Source of the DNA: Paragonimus westermani
Lineage: Eukaryota; Platyhelminthes; Trematoda; Plagiorchiida; Troglotrematidae
Assembly: GCA_008508345.1 (NCBI GenBank)
Contig: QNGE01000927.1
Coordinates: 8,376-72,375, forward strand
Direction of reading: 5' to 3'
DNA: 64,000 nucleotides
In this document: positions 12,801 to 24,335 of the stretch, in pieces
Layout: every line of letters starts with the position of its first letter
Numbering within the stretch: the first letter of the stretch is position 1
Notes under the pieces: model-generated
What the model was told of the DNA's origin: nothing
What the model saw: only the letters and a program-made list of their open reading frames with translations
Databases searched by the model: none
Program-made: the position numbers and the translations under genes

Positions 12801-13226
12801 TTCGGTTAACACAAATATAGCCGCAAAGTTCAGGCCAAAGCGTAACCTGGAAGGTAATCGCTGCGCGTAAACGTTTCTTTACGTTCGCCTGTGAATTACG
12901 CAGGTCCCACGGTCCCCTCAGCTAACTTAGAGGTTGTTCGGCACGGATTTCGTAGTAGTTATTCATCTCCTAATATTCTGTGGATGGCATTTTACTGTCA
13001 TCAGCCATTCGGATACAAGCGTTTGTACACAAGTGAATGGAAACTAATGGATCATCACTAGCAGGACTGTTGTACACAGTTGACGGTGATCACATGAGGT
13101 GAACTAATGAAGAGCTCTTAACACCGTGTAAATCTCAGCTCATTGGTCACAAACATGCTAGGCACAACGTTCGAAATTTATGGTCACAGTTGGTGAGGAT
13201 ATTACCAAAATGGTCGATAACTATTA
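9852..13226. other. Gene-poor stretch
   Basis: No gene, RNA or repeat is recognised. The longest frames are about 100 codons on the minus strand (12063-12359) and show no known domain. Confidence 0.45.
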
Positions 13227-13373
13227 CTGATGAGTAGTCGGGGATTTGGTTTATTTTCAAGTTGACCATCACTCACATTTGATCGCAGCGTTCGCATTCA
13301 GATAGACTTTGCAGCCAGCCTCGATTCGAAAAGAAGCATTAGACTCGAGTTTCTCACTCATTAGAGCTCATCA
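13227..13373 (-). mobile_element. Hammerhead SINE, left arm of first inverted pair
   Basis: Read on the minus strand, this is the ribozyme part followed by the SINE tail: GAGTCTAATGCTTCTTTTCG, then AATCGAGGCTGGCTGCAAAG, then AAATGTGAGTGATGGTCAAC. It ends at CCCCGACTACTCATCAG, the same end as the copy at 21796. Its tRNA-like head is missing; the break falls in stem I of the ribozyme, directly beside the oppositely oriented copy. Confidence 0.85.
13336..13373 (-). ncRNA. Hammerhead ribozyme, truncated copy
   Basis: The minus strand keeps UGAUGA, a GCUCU stem II strand, GAAA, the CUC/GAG stem III and the cleavage-site UC. The first core C is replaced by A, the second strand of stem II is mutated and the 5' strand of stem I is lost at the junction. 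It should not cleave. Confidence 0.7.
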
Positions 13374-13560
13374 TGGTTGGAATGGCCGGAGTACAAATCC
13401 CGGCCATGACAAGGATATATACACTACGGATGAGCTCTAATGAGAGCGAAACTCGAGTCTAGTGCTTCTTTTCGAATCGAGGCTGGCTGCAAAATCTATC
13501 TGAATGCGAAGGCCTTGATCAAATGTGAGTGATGGTCAACTTGAAAAATTAACTACTATA
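13374..13560 (+). mobile_element. Hammerhead SINE, right arm of first inverted pair
   Basis: The plus strand starts with the end of the tRNA-like head (TGGCCGGAGTACAAATCC, a box B with one change). It passes through the ribozyme at 13422-13464 and runs through the SINE tail to GATGGTCAACTTGAAAAA. It is the near mirror image of 13227-13373, so a transcript of either strand could fold into a long hairpin. Confidence 0.88.
13422..13464 (+). ncRNA. Hammerhead ribozyme in SINE, one core mutation
   Basis: Stem I CACUA/UAGUG, stem II GCUCU/AGAGC with an AAUG loop, GAAA, stem III CUC/GAG, and U-C at the cleavage site are all perfect. The CUGAUGA box reads CGGAUGA: the invariant U is G, which should abolish cleavage. 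This copy preserves stem II best. Confidence 0.85.
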
Positions 13561-14392
13561 TCAACTTGAGATCAACTTTGCATCCGGTTTATTTAGACGT
13601 GAAGAAACGTATGGTAGAAGCAAAACCAAAAACTGGCTACCAATTCTTGGCGCTAGCATTTCAGAACTAAGTTTCAGTTACGTACCCAAGAAGAACAGTG
13701 GATTGGCTTCAAAACAATCCAGGTTCACCAAGGAAATCGAGTAGCTGAGTGTTCTCAATGAGGTAACAACTAAATGCTACTGCAAATATTGAAAGTGTCG
13801 CTACCGTTTCCGGTGCATTATTTTTGCTTCAGTGTCTCGCATTATGATGGAATGTTCTGACTTTCGTGTTACAAACAGTCCTCTGGGTTGTTAGAATCTT
13901 CTCCACTAGTTTGGCGAAGGGATGAAGCTGCGGACTGTGAGCCACAGAATTCAAAGCGTTCCATAAAATCCAAGGGAGCCCATTAAAGTGGATCGTTCCA
14001 AGCAATATATTTTTTGTGGAGATGCACTGTCTGATGACACTACAACACATGTGGTATAGCAGATGGACCATCCAGTACACAGGTGATAGTTTTTACTTTG
14101 TCACTCAGGGTCAGACATCCGCAGGTACCGGCATGAAAGACCTGAAAAAAGGCCGGGATAAGTTACTCCATTTATCAGTTTATTGAAAATACAAGGCCCA
14201 ACAGACATAGTATTGTACACCAAAGACCACACGAACGCCTTAAGGTTGAACTCGCGGTTTGATTCCGCTATAGTTTGTGGGTTTCGCCGCTTCCAAATGA
14301 CTTGGATTTTTCCGTTTACTCTATCAGGGTTTTAAGTGGTTGTTTCGTGATATCGTGAAGTGGAATCCATATTCACATCGTCGCAAGGGTAT

Positions 14393-14500
14393 GTGCTACT
14401 AACGGGCTTTAACAAGATCGAGGGCCAAGTCTAGGACTTCTTTTTGAGACTGGCTAGCTGAAAAGTCTATCTGATTGCAAAAGTGGTTTAAAGTTGAAAC
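14393..14500 (+). mobile_element. Decayed hammerhead SINE copy
   Basis: The plus strand aligns by eye with the SINE from the ribozyme into the tail: TGCTACTAACGGGCTTTAAC against the usual TGCTACTGATGAGCTCTAAT, then GTCTAGGACTTCTTTTTGAG, CTGGCTAGCTG and AAGTCTATCTGATTGCAAAAG. The ribozyme core boxes are lost, mostly through transitions. This is an older copy than those at 13227-13560. Confidence 0.65.
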
Positions 14501-16218
14501 CATGTTCCAGTTGTAAATGGTATATGTACAAAATTTCGCATACGCACGTGCGTGTCCTGGTGAAGGATGGCCATTAATCCAGACCAAACACTAAATCTTA
14601 TGTGATAGCTGGGTCATGACATTTCTAGGGCAGGCCAGCATGTCAGTGCCCAAATTTGCGATCTTACTTGCCTCATAGTTAAAAATCATGTATCGTTTAA
14701 TACTCCGTCTTGATGAGAAAAGAAAAAATGGTGGGTAACTGCATTGGTTAGGCGAAACCCCAGACCTGTGACCTTCACTGGGATGACTGGGCACACATGC
14801 GCCAAAATTATGCCCGGATAACGTGCAACTGACTCTACACTCGCCTATTGTGTGACCTACCTGGTTGACAGTCATTTGGTCAGGAAGTGTAGAAATCAGA
14901 AATCCTAACGGGACTGTAAAGTACTCCATATGTATCAGTTCTGGTTTAGTGACAACAAAAAGTGTTTCCAGTGAAACACGTGTTTTCTCATGACAGCAAG
15001 TGATAAATGCAACCATCTTCGGTTTAAGCCATCTGTACTTCGTATACATCAACTTCCTACACTACCGCGTCCCAACACGCAATACGTTTTGCAATCATTG
15101 GCAAGTAATGCAAAAAGCCAATAGCTACTATTAAGTTCTATCAACTGTGTCTTTTCCTTCCACCGGAAACATGCTCACCCACATTCTGAACACTAAAAAT
15201 GTACAGATTTACGGGTATGTAGAATTATTAACAGTAGATACGACCTACTAACGTCATATGTATTGAAGTTTAACGGTGTTGCTCATTTCAATGTGTACAC
15301 TTCACATTTGGTGGTGATCTACGTCTGATTTTTGAGTTAGTGGCGTTTTCTTGCGGATCTTCAAATATTCGACCTGTAGGTGGATGAGTTGTGTTATAAG
15401 AATCACACAGATCTGTCCCGTATAGCTATGAGACAAACCAGCATTTAGAAAAATTACACCGTATTACCGATTCTCGATTCTCTTCTATACCTTTGTATTG
15501 AATATTCTGTCTTAAATTTGACGCTTTATAAAGCACTGTAACTCCCTATGATCGCTAGCGTCTTGTCATATGTTTCACATATTCCTAGGCCGATCAAAGC
15601 CGTGCACGAGCTCGGGGTTAGAAATGTTAAGGGTAATAAGTTTCCACCCTATTCCTTATGGTTCATTTACATATCACTCCACTGATCAGTCAATAGAAAT
15701 TATCGACCGAAGAAAAGGTGTATAGTCTGAATAAAAGCTGTTACAGCCACAAAATAAGTAAACCACAGTAGCCAACTCCATGGGTGCACTTCAGCAGATG
15801 ATTCACAGTATCAAAATAAACAGATTTTACTAGGGGGAACGTCCAAAGTATTGTTAAACCTCTGTACTAGAGTCAATCTTAAAACCGCCAACTTTCGTTA
15901 GTACCGCTTTTAACTTGATATACACTAAAACCAAGCTCTTTTCACGGGCAATCGGGAACCTTCGAACGTATCTAGCCATTACATGCACAAGTAGAAGCCC
16001 ATCACCTGTGCTACCGCAACCTAGTAAATCAGTGCCACTGGGTTGACAGTTTATAGTTTCAGCGAAGTCGGTTTTTAGGTTTGAAGATTCAAACGACTAG
16101 TCCACCACACGACACTTTGGTTTTTCGAGCAGAAGTCACTTGCATGCTCCAGACCGATTAAAGTGGTTTGCAACGAGGTTGAGACAATCCTTCTTAAAAC
16201 GGACGGAGAGTAACCGTC

Positions 16219-16251
<33 letters not shown>
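16219..16251. repeat. (GAT)n microsatellite, 11 units
   Basis: Eleven uninterrupted GAT triplets. On the minus strand they read as a run of His codons inside a short frame with no other sign of coding, so this is taken as a simple repeat. Confidence 0.95.
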
Positions 16252-16253
<2 letters not shown>

Positions 16254-18581
16254 GGGAGTGGTGAGAACGCTAGCAATAAACATACTGAACGTGAAAGCAG
16301 TTTGAAAGTAGAAAACAACCTTCCACATTCGTTGTAACTAGCACGAAGCTAATCATGGACGATAGTGTTTTACTGGCAATAGAGATACGCAGAATAGCAT
16401 AATGATGGAGATGGTTGCAGATCGTCACGAGGGGGGATGCAAACCTTTATGTCATAATCATGCCTAAAGGCTACGTGGAAAGAAACATTCCGCTGCCTTC
16501 CTTCAAGGTGATATGAGTAGAGCAACTGCCTCTGAGAACACCAAGATTCGAAAGACGTTTCGTCAGAAAAAAGAACTGTGCGAGTTGACACCGAGTAAGT
16601 TATTAAAAACAGAACGAACTATCCTTTTGTTTACCTGAGAAGAATGCTTCCAAAACATTGGCCGCTGCAACATGTCGTCGTGGCACCTTGGTGACGACAG
16701 TAGCCCATGTGAAATGTCCATCAGTTTTATTTCCGAGATCGAATTATAGCAAAACCAGCTGGACTGGCCAATATTTCCAGTTTTCTAGCTCTACACCCAT
16801 GGTCTACAAACAAGGTCTAGTTGACGAATTGTTCTACAAAATCCGTCTGATACAAGGATAACGATCCTAACCAGCCAAAGAATGTCCGAATAAATTTATC
16901 TTCCTTCACAGCAACGAAAAGCGGAAAGACCTGTGGTTCGCACAGCGCAGAAAAAAGATGTGTCCACAAAAGTACAGTTTAGGGGAGAGGGTAAATTTTT
17001 TAACTTTGGTTGACTGCGAATCACACGTGCCCATCAGCTAAATTGTGTTACTTCTCATCAGCTTCTGGAGTTACCTGTAGAAAGACTAGAAGTGACGCAC
17101 TTAAATATGCTGTTTCACACGTATATCAGTTTGCTCGCAGTTGGAATGACAGCTCTATCGGCAGAACTAACGGTTGTCTGTGTGGGCGAATGGCCGAGCA
17201 CTCCTGAGGAAGGCCACCCGAGGTGGTTGAAACGTAGAGTATTACAACTTGCTCGAAACGTTGTGTTATTCCCAATCTGTTTATCAGTACCTTTTCAAAG
17301 TAGTTGATCCAGTCTGCTGCGCAAACAGACAGTCAAACCAGCAACGGGGCGTGAAACTCGACATAATCGTTTATGAAGCCAATCCTGCGGAGAGACCACA
17401 GCTTCGACCCATTCACTGGGTTGCTATGGCACCCTGAAATTATCAAACAAAGACGGAGAGCGTTGTGTGTGTGCAAAAGTTGGTGGTTCACACCGCCAGC
17501 ATCCCATGGTGGCGGCCTACTGAGCCAAAATCTACTTTTTGTCCAGTCGTTGTTGCCATGCTTCTTTGTTATATATTCTGTTTCTTTCTAGTATGCCGCT
17601 GAGGTCATGAATCAAAATGTTAACATCTCACAACTTTTATTATTGCTGCTCCTATAGATTATTACTTCGTTATTGGACAAGACAGGAGGTTATTCCATGT
17701 CTACTCCACTTTACCCGGAAGGTCAAATGCAGGACGTTTTAAAAGAGAAAGCCAGTTATTACCGGGCTTCTGAGTGAAATAAATACCGGGTCGTCACGCT
17801 GGAACATGTGCTTCGAATACTTAATTTTCGAAATGCACGGAGACATTGTCCTGCTGCTGTTTATGAGAACATCGCGGACGACCGTTTTTCCAGAGTTTGT
17901 TCTGTTGCAGTAAAGCTGTGACAGCGTCCTCTGGCAGAAAATATTACGCTGTAATGTTGCTCGATCAGCAACACTGAGTATTCCGTCATTTTTGCAGCCC
18001 AATTCTATCGTCACTTGGGACAGGACTGTAGAACTAGAAGCAATTTCGTCTATATTGAATACAACCAACTAATATGCGGTTCACGCCATTCTTTACGGTG
18101 ACTAAGGTTCGATTATCTTCTTGTGAACTGCCCGTTGAGTTTGAGTTACATTCTGTTCCAGTAAACCAGACCGGGAGGTATTTTTTTTAAGTAGCATTAA
18201 GCGCAGTGCAATAAGATGGTCTTTTTTGTCCCCAGTTATTTTATGCTAGGTCGAGTGGTTTTATTGCCTCCATGAGCACTGATACATTGGTCTAGTTCTT
18301 ATGGCAACTTCTCAAGTAACTGTGCGGTAAATGGGTTACTCTACTGAACGACATCTAATTACTCATCGATAATGGTCGATTGGGTAGTAGATTATTAGGT
18401 AAATAGTGGTGAATAGTCAATTTTGTTGGCCTGATTTACTGAAAAATTCGTGGTCTTTCTGTTGTTGACGAACGAAACTATCAGATCCGGTGTTTACGTT
18501 TGGTATGAGTGGCACTTGACCAGAAACTGTCAGCAGTACGAAAACTGACCGACTGGGCAGGTGAACAAGGCTTTGAATGTA

Positions 18582-18597
18582 ACACACACACACACAC
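18582..18597. repeat. (AC)n microsatellite
   Basis: Eight AC units in a row on the plus strand. Confidence 0.9.
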
Positions 18598-21500
18598 CAG
18601 GATACTGAGCTCGGCGAGGTGTACAATGCCGCCGTGGATGATCGAGTGCAGCACGGTCTATTTTTATTCTTGCGGGCATGCTGATACATAACGACTGTGA
18701 ATAAACCGGAACCAATTTCGGTATACGACGCATTCCAGCGTCGTTGAACTGGCAGCGAACCCGCATTAAGCGGAAGAAGAAGCCCTGCTACTTTGTTCCA
18801 GTTAACAATAGGTGATAACCTGTCGACATTGAGCATCTCCCTGTTGTAGTAAGTTGTATATAAGGCAGCAACATACTACTTTCACTTACTAAGTAAACCC
18901 AAATTGAAGTCTTGGTTTGGAGCATCATGTTTGTGAGTACAAACATCTAAACATGTTCATAGAATATGAAGTGGGTAGAGGACGCGCTGTCAGCTTCCAG
19001 TCTGCTGATATGGTTACTATTAGTTTAGCCAAGTGCGTACATGCGAAATGTTAAGTAGACAAGTGGGTATGCGCTCGCCCGTAGTCCTAACAGACAGAAA
19101 AAAAAGAACGCGATAGGGTCTAGGAAACAAACGAGATATACCCAGTTGTTTGGGGGGATGACAAGTAGCTAGCTGCAGTCTAGTCTGAGACCAGCTAAAG
19201 CAACCGAGAAGTGAAAAGGAAAGAACGCAAGGTGTACTCCAACCCCCTACGCGGCACTCAAAAACGTGCCAAGTGAAAAGCACGTGGGAACTTCGAGCAG
19301 GTTGAAAAACACTGGAAAAAGTGCAAGTTAAACAATCTTGAAAAACACAGTGGTAGACGAGTCTTTAGAAAAAAAGGTAAGGATCCTCTGCATGCATTGG
19401 CACAGAGTTGGTATCAGGCTTCCCAAGTAATGCGTACACAAAAGTGTGTGTACCGAACAGGCAAGCGGAACAACGCAGATGCTGTCACGGTCCCTCAAGA
19501 AGTCACACAATCGTTGGTCACTAAAAATGTGGCACGCGTTCAACTTACAAGAGCACATGTGTGAACGGACGAAATTTCACTATTGGCGTCATTGAGAACC
19601 GAAGAGAAAATCTATTATGAACACCCTTCCACTGTTAGATACAGTAAATTTAAATTTACACTTCGATACATCCTTTCTGTGGCTGGAAAACATGCAGTCA
19701 GTTGTCGAAACAGCTCGGATCGGGAAACCTGCCAACTCTGAGCTACAGCAAGCAAGCTTTTGCTGCCAACCTTCAGTGTAATAGAGGGTAAGTGTAAAGG
19801 GCGCATATAGTAGAGCACTTCAGTCAAATGAATCTGTGAACGTTACGGTCAGTTTTGGTTTTTATCCATCTACGCCTATTACGACTATGACAGGTCTCAA
19901 CGACCTGCTTTTGTTCATCCTTCGTCAAGGTTGGCTATGATGTTGAATAATACTGAATTAACCAATCATCTATTAACCCGCTGACCCCAGTCTGAAAATG
20001 TGACGAATCTATTCCGCGTGCTACATTTAGACGCAGCAGTTTCACATGGATTCCCAAGGTCATTTTTAGCCAGTGTGTGCAAATATGGAGGTCCGTTATA
20101 TTCTAAGGGTTCACAATAACGGAGTCCAGTTTAAATAGAAGATACAACCGGATTATGACAGGTAGTTTATGAGAACATACTAGGAAGTAATACGTAACAA
20201 AGCAGCTTCTGAGTGCATATCGAGTCCTACTAATCAGTGATCGACAGAAACATTGGTGTATTTCAGCGCTACTCGTTCCAAGAAATCTCGTTGGAGCAAC
20301 CTTTTTCTTAGGTAACCTAATGGGGTCCCTGTAATGGAGTTAGGCAATCTGAGCTTCCCGAGTTCGTGGCATGGTTTAACATTGTTCGCGGAGGTGTGAA
20401 ATACTCATCGTTTGATCAAACTCGACTGAAGCCAAGATTTCTTAAAAAAAACTTTAACTCTGTCGCGCTACTTACAAGCAAAACGAGATGTGGACTCCAT
20501 CATTAACTCGACATTCTGCGTAACATAGAACCAGTTAACTGATTTCATGAATAATGTTACGTAGGTTTTACCAACAAATGCTGGATTTTTCACTGCGGAT
20601 GCTAGTGACCATAATCTTTATTACGTGTCTCTTACATTAACATTTAGTCACCTACGGTAATCAGGAATTGAAAATTAATACGAGTAAAATTCTTTGATAA
20701 CAAACGCTTACCATAGTCGCCCTTTTACGAAGCAGCTAGCCGTCAATTTGAACCAAACATAACAACAGAAAACACAAGTCTGGTGACAATGTAATCAGGA
20801 AAAAATGATACTCAGTTTATTCATTCTCATCTTACTGACAATAAGTGTGATAATTCCTAGCCATGTTGATTGACGACAGATGACAATAACTCCTGACTAG
20901 AACAATCAGATGAAACAAAGTAAATCATCAAACGAATTTTCTTGACAGGGAATAGCCGATGGTTTGAATAACTCTCAACGGCAAAATAATCAATTACGTT
21001 AGTTAACTAACTGGTAAAAGTAAGACATTATGTTGTCACACCTACCTGTGGTTTACTAAGACACATAAGTCGGTGTGAGTATATGACTGACATTCCCGAT
21101 ATTCTTGTCTCCACCGACCAACTCAGGTGCAGGTTAGGTGCTGAAAGTTCGTCATGGTTTCGCTAGGACGGTCATTTAAATCATCAGAGTCAGAAATCTT
21201 TCCGGCCGAAGTGTAAAAATTCATGCTGAGTGACAAAATTGGTGAAGTGAAGAGTGTCATCAAATACGCGAAATATAGCCGTTAGCGGTAGTCACTAGTA
21301 GATAAAATATTGATGACTATCGCAACAGTTTGGAATAGAAATGTTTTCGCTGTTTTCAAATGCAATATGCCATGAAATTACAATACCTAGAACCAGAAAA
21401 GCACTAGTGACAGCGGATGAGATGTCTTGAACCATATAACACAATTTGTTTGAAAAAATACTTATTACGAGAGCCAGATCATGTGTAGTCCATTGGAATT

Positions 21501-21795
21501 GGCCCGTAGCAATAAACAACTGGTAAAAATTGGAAGTAATTCGTTTTCTTGATAAAATTGAAGAAAACAACGAGAAGACGTAAACCATGATTTGAACTGA
21601 CGTAAAAAAAGTCTGCAAGTGGCTCGCAATAATTATGTACATTTAATTTTGAAATGCGCAATAGGAAAACATTACAGAGTGAAATATGAACGTTTTCTTC
21701 AATTAATCGTTAAGAAACAGGTTAGAGTAGATTATAGCGTCTGAAGTCGAAAAGAAAAGTAGACATCAAAAACAGCGTGAAACAACCAAAGATTT

Positions 21796-22045
21796 CTGAT
21801 GAGTAGTCGGGGCTTTGGTTTATTTTCAAGTTGACCGTCACTCACATTTGATCGCAGCCTTCGCATTCAGATAGACTTTGCAGCCAGCCTCGATTCGAAA
21901 AGAAGCACTAGACTCGAGTTTCGCTCTCATTCGAGCTCGTCAGTACTGCATATCCTTGCCACGGCCGGGATTTGAACTCCGGCCATTCCAATCATGAGGC
22001 AACCGTGTTGACCACTGCGCCATTGACCTCACATCAGGCACGACC
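21796..22045 (-). mobile_element. Hammerhead SINE, most complete copy
   Basis: The minus strand reads as a tRNA-derived SINE of about 250 bp. Box A-like TGGCGCAGTGGTCAACACGG lies near 22025-22005. A box B-like GGAGTTCAAATCC sits in a T-arm-like GGCCGG/CCGGCC stem near 21970-21990. The hammerhead at 21905-21949 comes next, then a tail of about 110 bp ending CCCCGACTACTCATCAG. Box A and box B would be an internal RNA polymerase III promoter. The layout (tRNA head, hammerhead, tail) is that of schistosome SM-alpha SINEs; whether the sequences are related needs alignment. It lies head-to-head with the plus-strand copy at 22085-22240. Confidence 0.88.
21905..21949 (-). ncRNA. Hammerhead ribozyme with intact core
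   Basis: The minus strand shows stem I GCAGUA/UAGUGC (one mismatch), CUGACGA (the variable seventh position is C), stem II GCUC/GAGC with a short loop, GAAA, stem III CUC/GAG closed by A-U, and C at the cleavage position. Every core base known to be required is present. It sits about 25 bases after box B, so a pol III transcript would contain it whole. Activity is inferred only. Confidence 0.88.
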
Positions 22046-22084
22046 GAATTATCGAATCTGAACGCTCAACCACTCTCGCTTGTG

Positions 22085-22240
22085 AGCAATGATATGCACT
22101 ACTGATGAGCTCTAATGAGGATGAAATTCGAGTCTAGTGCTTCTTTTCGAATCGAGGCTGGCTGCAAAGTCTATCTGAATGCGAACGCTGCGATCAAATG
22201 TGAGTGATGGTCAACTTGAAAATAAACCAAAGAATTGTTG
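22085..22240 (+). mobile_element. Hammerhead SINE, right arm of second inverted pair
   Basis: The plus strand carries the ribozyme (22096-22140) and the tail through CTGGCTGCAAAGTCTATC and GTGATGGTCAACTTGAAAAT to AAACCAAAG. The tRNA-like head is not seen upstream of GATATGCAC. It mirrors the minus copy at 21796-21950, with about 150 bp between the two ribozymes. Confidence 0.86.
22096..22140 (+). ncRNA. Hammerhead ribozyme, core intact, stem II weakened
   Basis: Stem I GCACUA/UAGUGC is a perfect 6 bp. CUGAUGA and GAAA are intact, stem III is UUC/GAG with one wobble, and C follows U at the cleavage site. The second strand of stem II is AGGAU instead of AGAGC, leaving wobbles and a mismatch. 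Cleavage may be slow or lost. Confidence 0.83.
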
Positions 22241-22744
22241 TAATTGGCAATGAAAGTTATACAATTCTTCCAGACCTTCATGTCGAATAGAGACCTAAAA
22301 TAATATCCAGAAAGTAGAAGTCGAGCCTAATTTGCAAGTAAACCAATGTTCATGCCGTCGAAACGGATTTGGTCAGAATGTTCCAAGATGAACGATGTTT
22401 GTAGGTCAGATAAAACATTTGGTGTTGTGGCTTTAGTGAGTGACCTCGGAGGGGGTGTTTCTGAATCGACAATGAGTTTAACACCCTGATTGTCACGCTG
22501 ACGTTCTTCACCATCTGAGAGAAGAGTACAAGCTGAGAACTTTGAAATGATGGTTCCTAACCTCGCCTGCGGGCGACAGCAACTAAATTTTTGTCTCCTA
22601 GAACTTAGTTGGCATCCGACAAGAAACCAGTAGGCAACACTCTACATTTCTGTGGCCAGTCAAACCAAACTGTCAGTACCATTTTAAAACCTTCCGTGTC
22701 AGTAAAACAGTCCAATTTTCGCCACACTTTCAAGATGACGCTGT
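22241..22744. other. Short gene-free stretch
   Basis: Nothing is recognised between the SINE pair and the protein-coding interspersed repeat. Confidence 0.4.
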
Positions 22745-23065
22745 ACTACAGCATTGGGAAACCTGCTAACTGTAACAGTTCAAAGACGTACATAATATGA
22801 TCGACAGTGGTCCTCAAATAGAGCCTTGAGTACAACGCCCGTGGGAAAGAGCCAGTCTGATTATGCACACAACCTGATGAATGAGACATTACTGTCTGAG
22901 ACTACCTGTGAGTCACAGAATCAGGGGGCCATTGAAACCGTGCTGGTGAAGTTTCATACACAGAACTACCTGTAATAGGCTTTGGAGAAGTCCAGAAAAA
23001 TAACATCCACTGACTTACCTTCATCAGCCACTTTAGACCATTGCCTTCTGAATTCAAGTGGGGTT
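22745..23065 (+). repeat. Unclassified interspersed repeat, copy 1
   Basis: The plus strand matches the reverse complement of 48630-48930. Shared blocks include AACTGTAACAGTT, GGCCATTGAAACC and TGGTGAAGTTTCATAC, and the GCTTTGGAGAAG region. Both copies translate to related peptides (AIETVLVKFHTQNYL here, AIETILVKFHTRNYL there), so the repeat derives from coding sequence. This copy has several stops, two of them together after QNYL. The protein is not recognised; a transposon protein is likely but not shown. Confidence 0.7.
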
Positions 23066-24189
23066 TTTAAGTATGATTAGCCTTTGTCCGAACCGTGTTA
23101 ATTATCCGACAATAGCTTATGACATGGTGTGAGTCCGTCGATCGTCCATTGATTTTAATCCTCAACAATTTGGATTTAATGGATAATCAAGCAATTGGCT
23201 GTCTGCTGACATGTTCTGTGTGTTCACCGCACCTAGAAATGGGCACTCAGGGGTTTCCTCTTGATCATTAAAATTTGCTCTGATCAACGGAACCAGATGA
23301 TGTGACATAAAATTGGGTAAAAATGAAATGCTGTTTCCTCATAGTGCTGGTTCTAAAGGGTCATCAAAAAGAGGCGTCTGGTGATATCGTCAAAACGATG
23401 TATAACTCTTAGGCAAAAACTATATCCTAACCTATTTTACGTAAGCCTTAACTGGAAACTAAAGACCTTGTTAACAGCTCAGGACTCGGAATCTGGTCAA
23501 TTGTCGGTCTATTTCGAAGTATATTTCCAATTATGACTGGATGGCACGAGACACACGCTGTAAGAATGGAAAAATTTATTCAGTCTAACAGGTGTTAAAA
23601 TAGCACGAGCAACCATCTGGAATTTTCGGAGTTCCAGATCATTTATCCGACAGGTCACAATAGTGCGTACCATGACAGGCTGGAACCATTCACATGTTCA
23701 TCAGATGGATTGGTTGACAGTGTTAATTGTTGGCTTCTACGATAACTGTGCAGGCATTTAGAAGTAAATCTCCGCTTCAGGCTTTCTATTTACGAGTCAC
23801 AGAGTGACCTGGAAGTTACTTTAACAAACAATATGGAAGCCGGAGCCCCTTCAGCTAATCACTAACCAAGTCAGTTGTGACAAAACACAGTCACACGGAG
23901 AATCAAGCACAGGCGGCTACTTTAACTGGATGAATTAATCCACTCATCTGATCTGTGCTGATTGAGATATTTTTAGTAAGCAATGTGGATTTTGCAAGCA
24001 ACTCTTAAACATGGCCCCTGTTGAAGTCGTGGTGACTGCCCGCTCATTTGCAGACTAATCACAAATTCGCTAGTTGACATCAGCTGATAAGTACAGAAGC
24101 AACAGGTACGAAGAGTAAACAATATGGGATTTTGGCGCCACCTGAAAAATGTTCATAATCAGCCGACGATTTAACGTACTTTCAACCCA
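23066..24189. other. Gene-poor stretch
   Basis: No gene or repeat is recognised. Confidence 0.4.
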
Positions 24190-24335
24190 TCGTTTTCGAA
24201 AAGAGTACCGCAATGCAGTTTCGATCATACTGAAGCTCGTCCTCGGTGCATGTCTTTGCCAAGGCCAAGAGGTGAACTTTGGTCCCTTCTTCTTGAGACA
24301 ACCGTTTTTTACACTTCACCACTGGCCGCAAGTTC
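24190..24335 (-). mobile_element. Decayed hammerhead SINE copy with tRNA-like head
   Basis: As the plus strand reads, GAAGCTCGTC, then GCATGTCTTTGCCAAGGCC, GGTGAACTTTGGTCC, TTGAGACAACCG and CACTTCACCACTGG follow the same order as 21930-22025 of the most complete copy. The ribozyme boxes and box B are badly mutated. It is an old minus-strand copy. Confidence 0.55.

Larger units (their letters stand above)
14501..21795. other. Gene-poor stretch with two microsatellites
   Basis: No gene or transposon is recognised in about 7.3 kb. Frames reach 153 codons (just upstream, 14591-15052 minus) without any nameable domain. The only clear structures are a GAT run at 16219 and an AC run at 18582. Confidence 0.45.

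Noticed and set aside
13227..13250. Plus-strand CTGATGAGTAGTCGGGG as a ribozyme start
   Set aside because: It is the end of the SINE tail on the other strand; no GAAA box or pairing follows. The same is true at 21796.
16136..16318. Frame with a poly-His run
   Set aside because: The His codons come from the GAT microsatellite; nothing else suggests coding.
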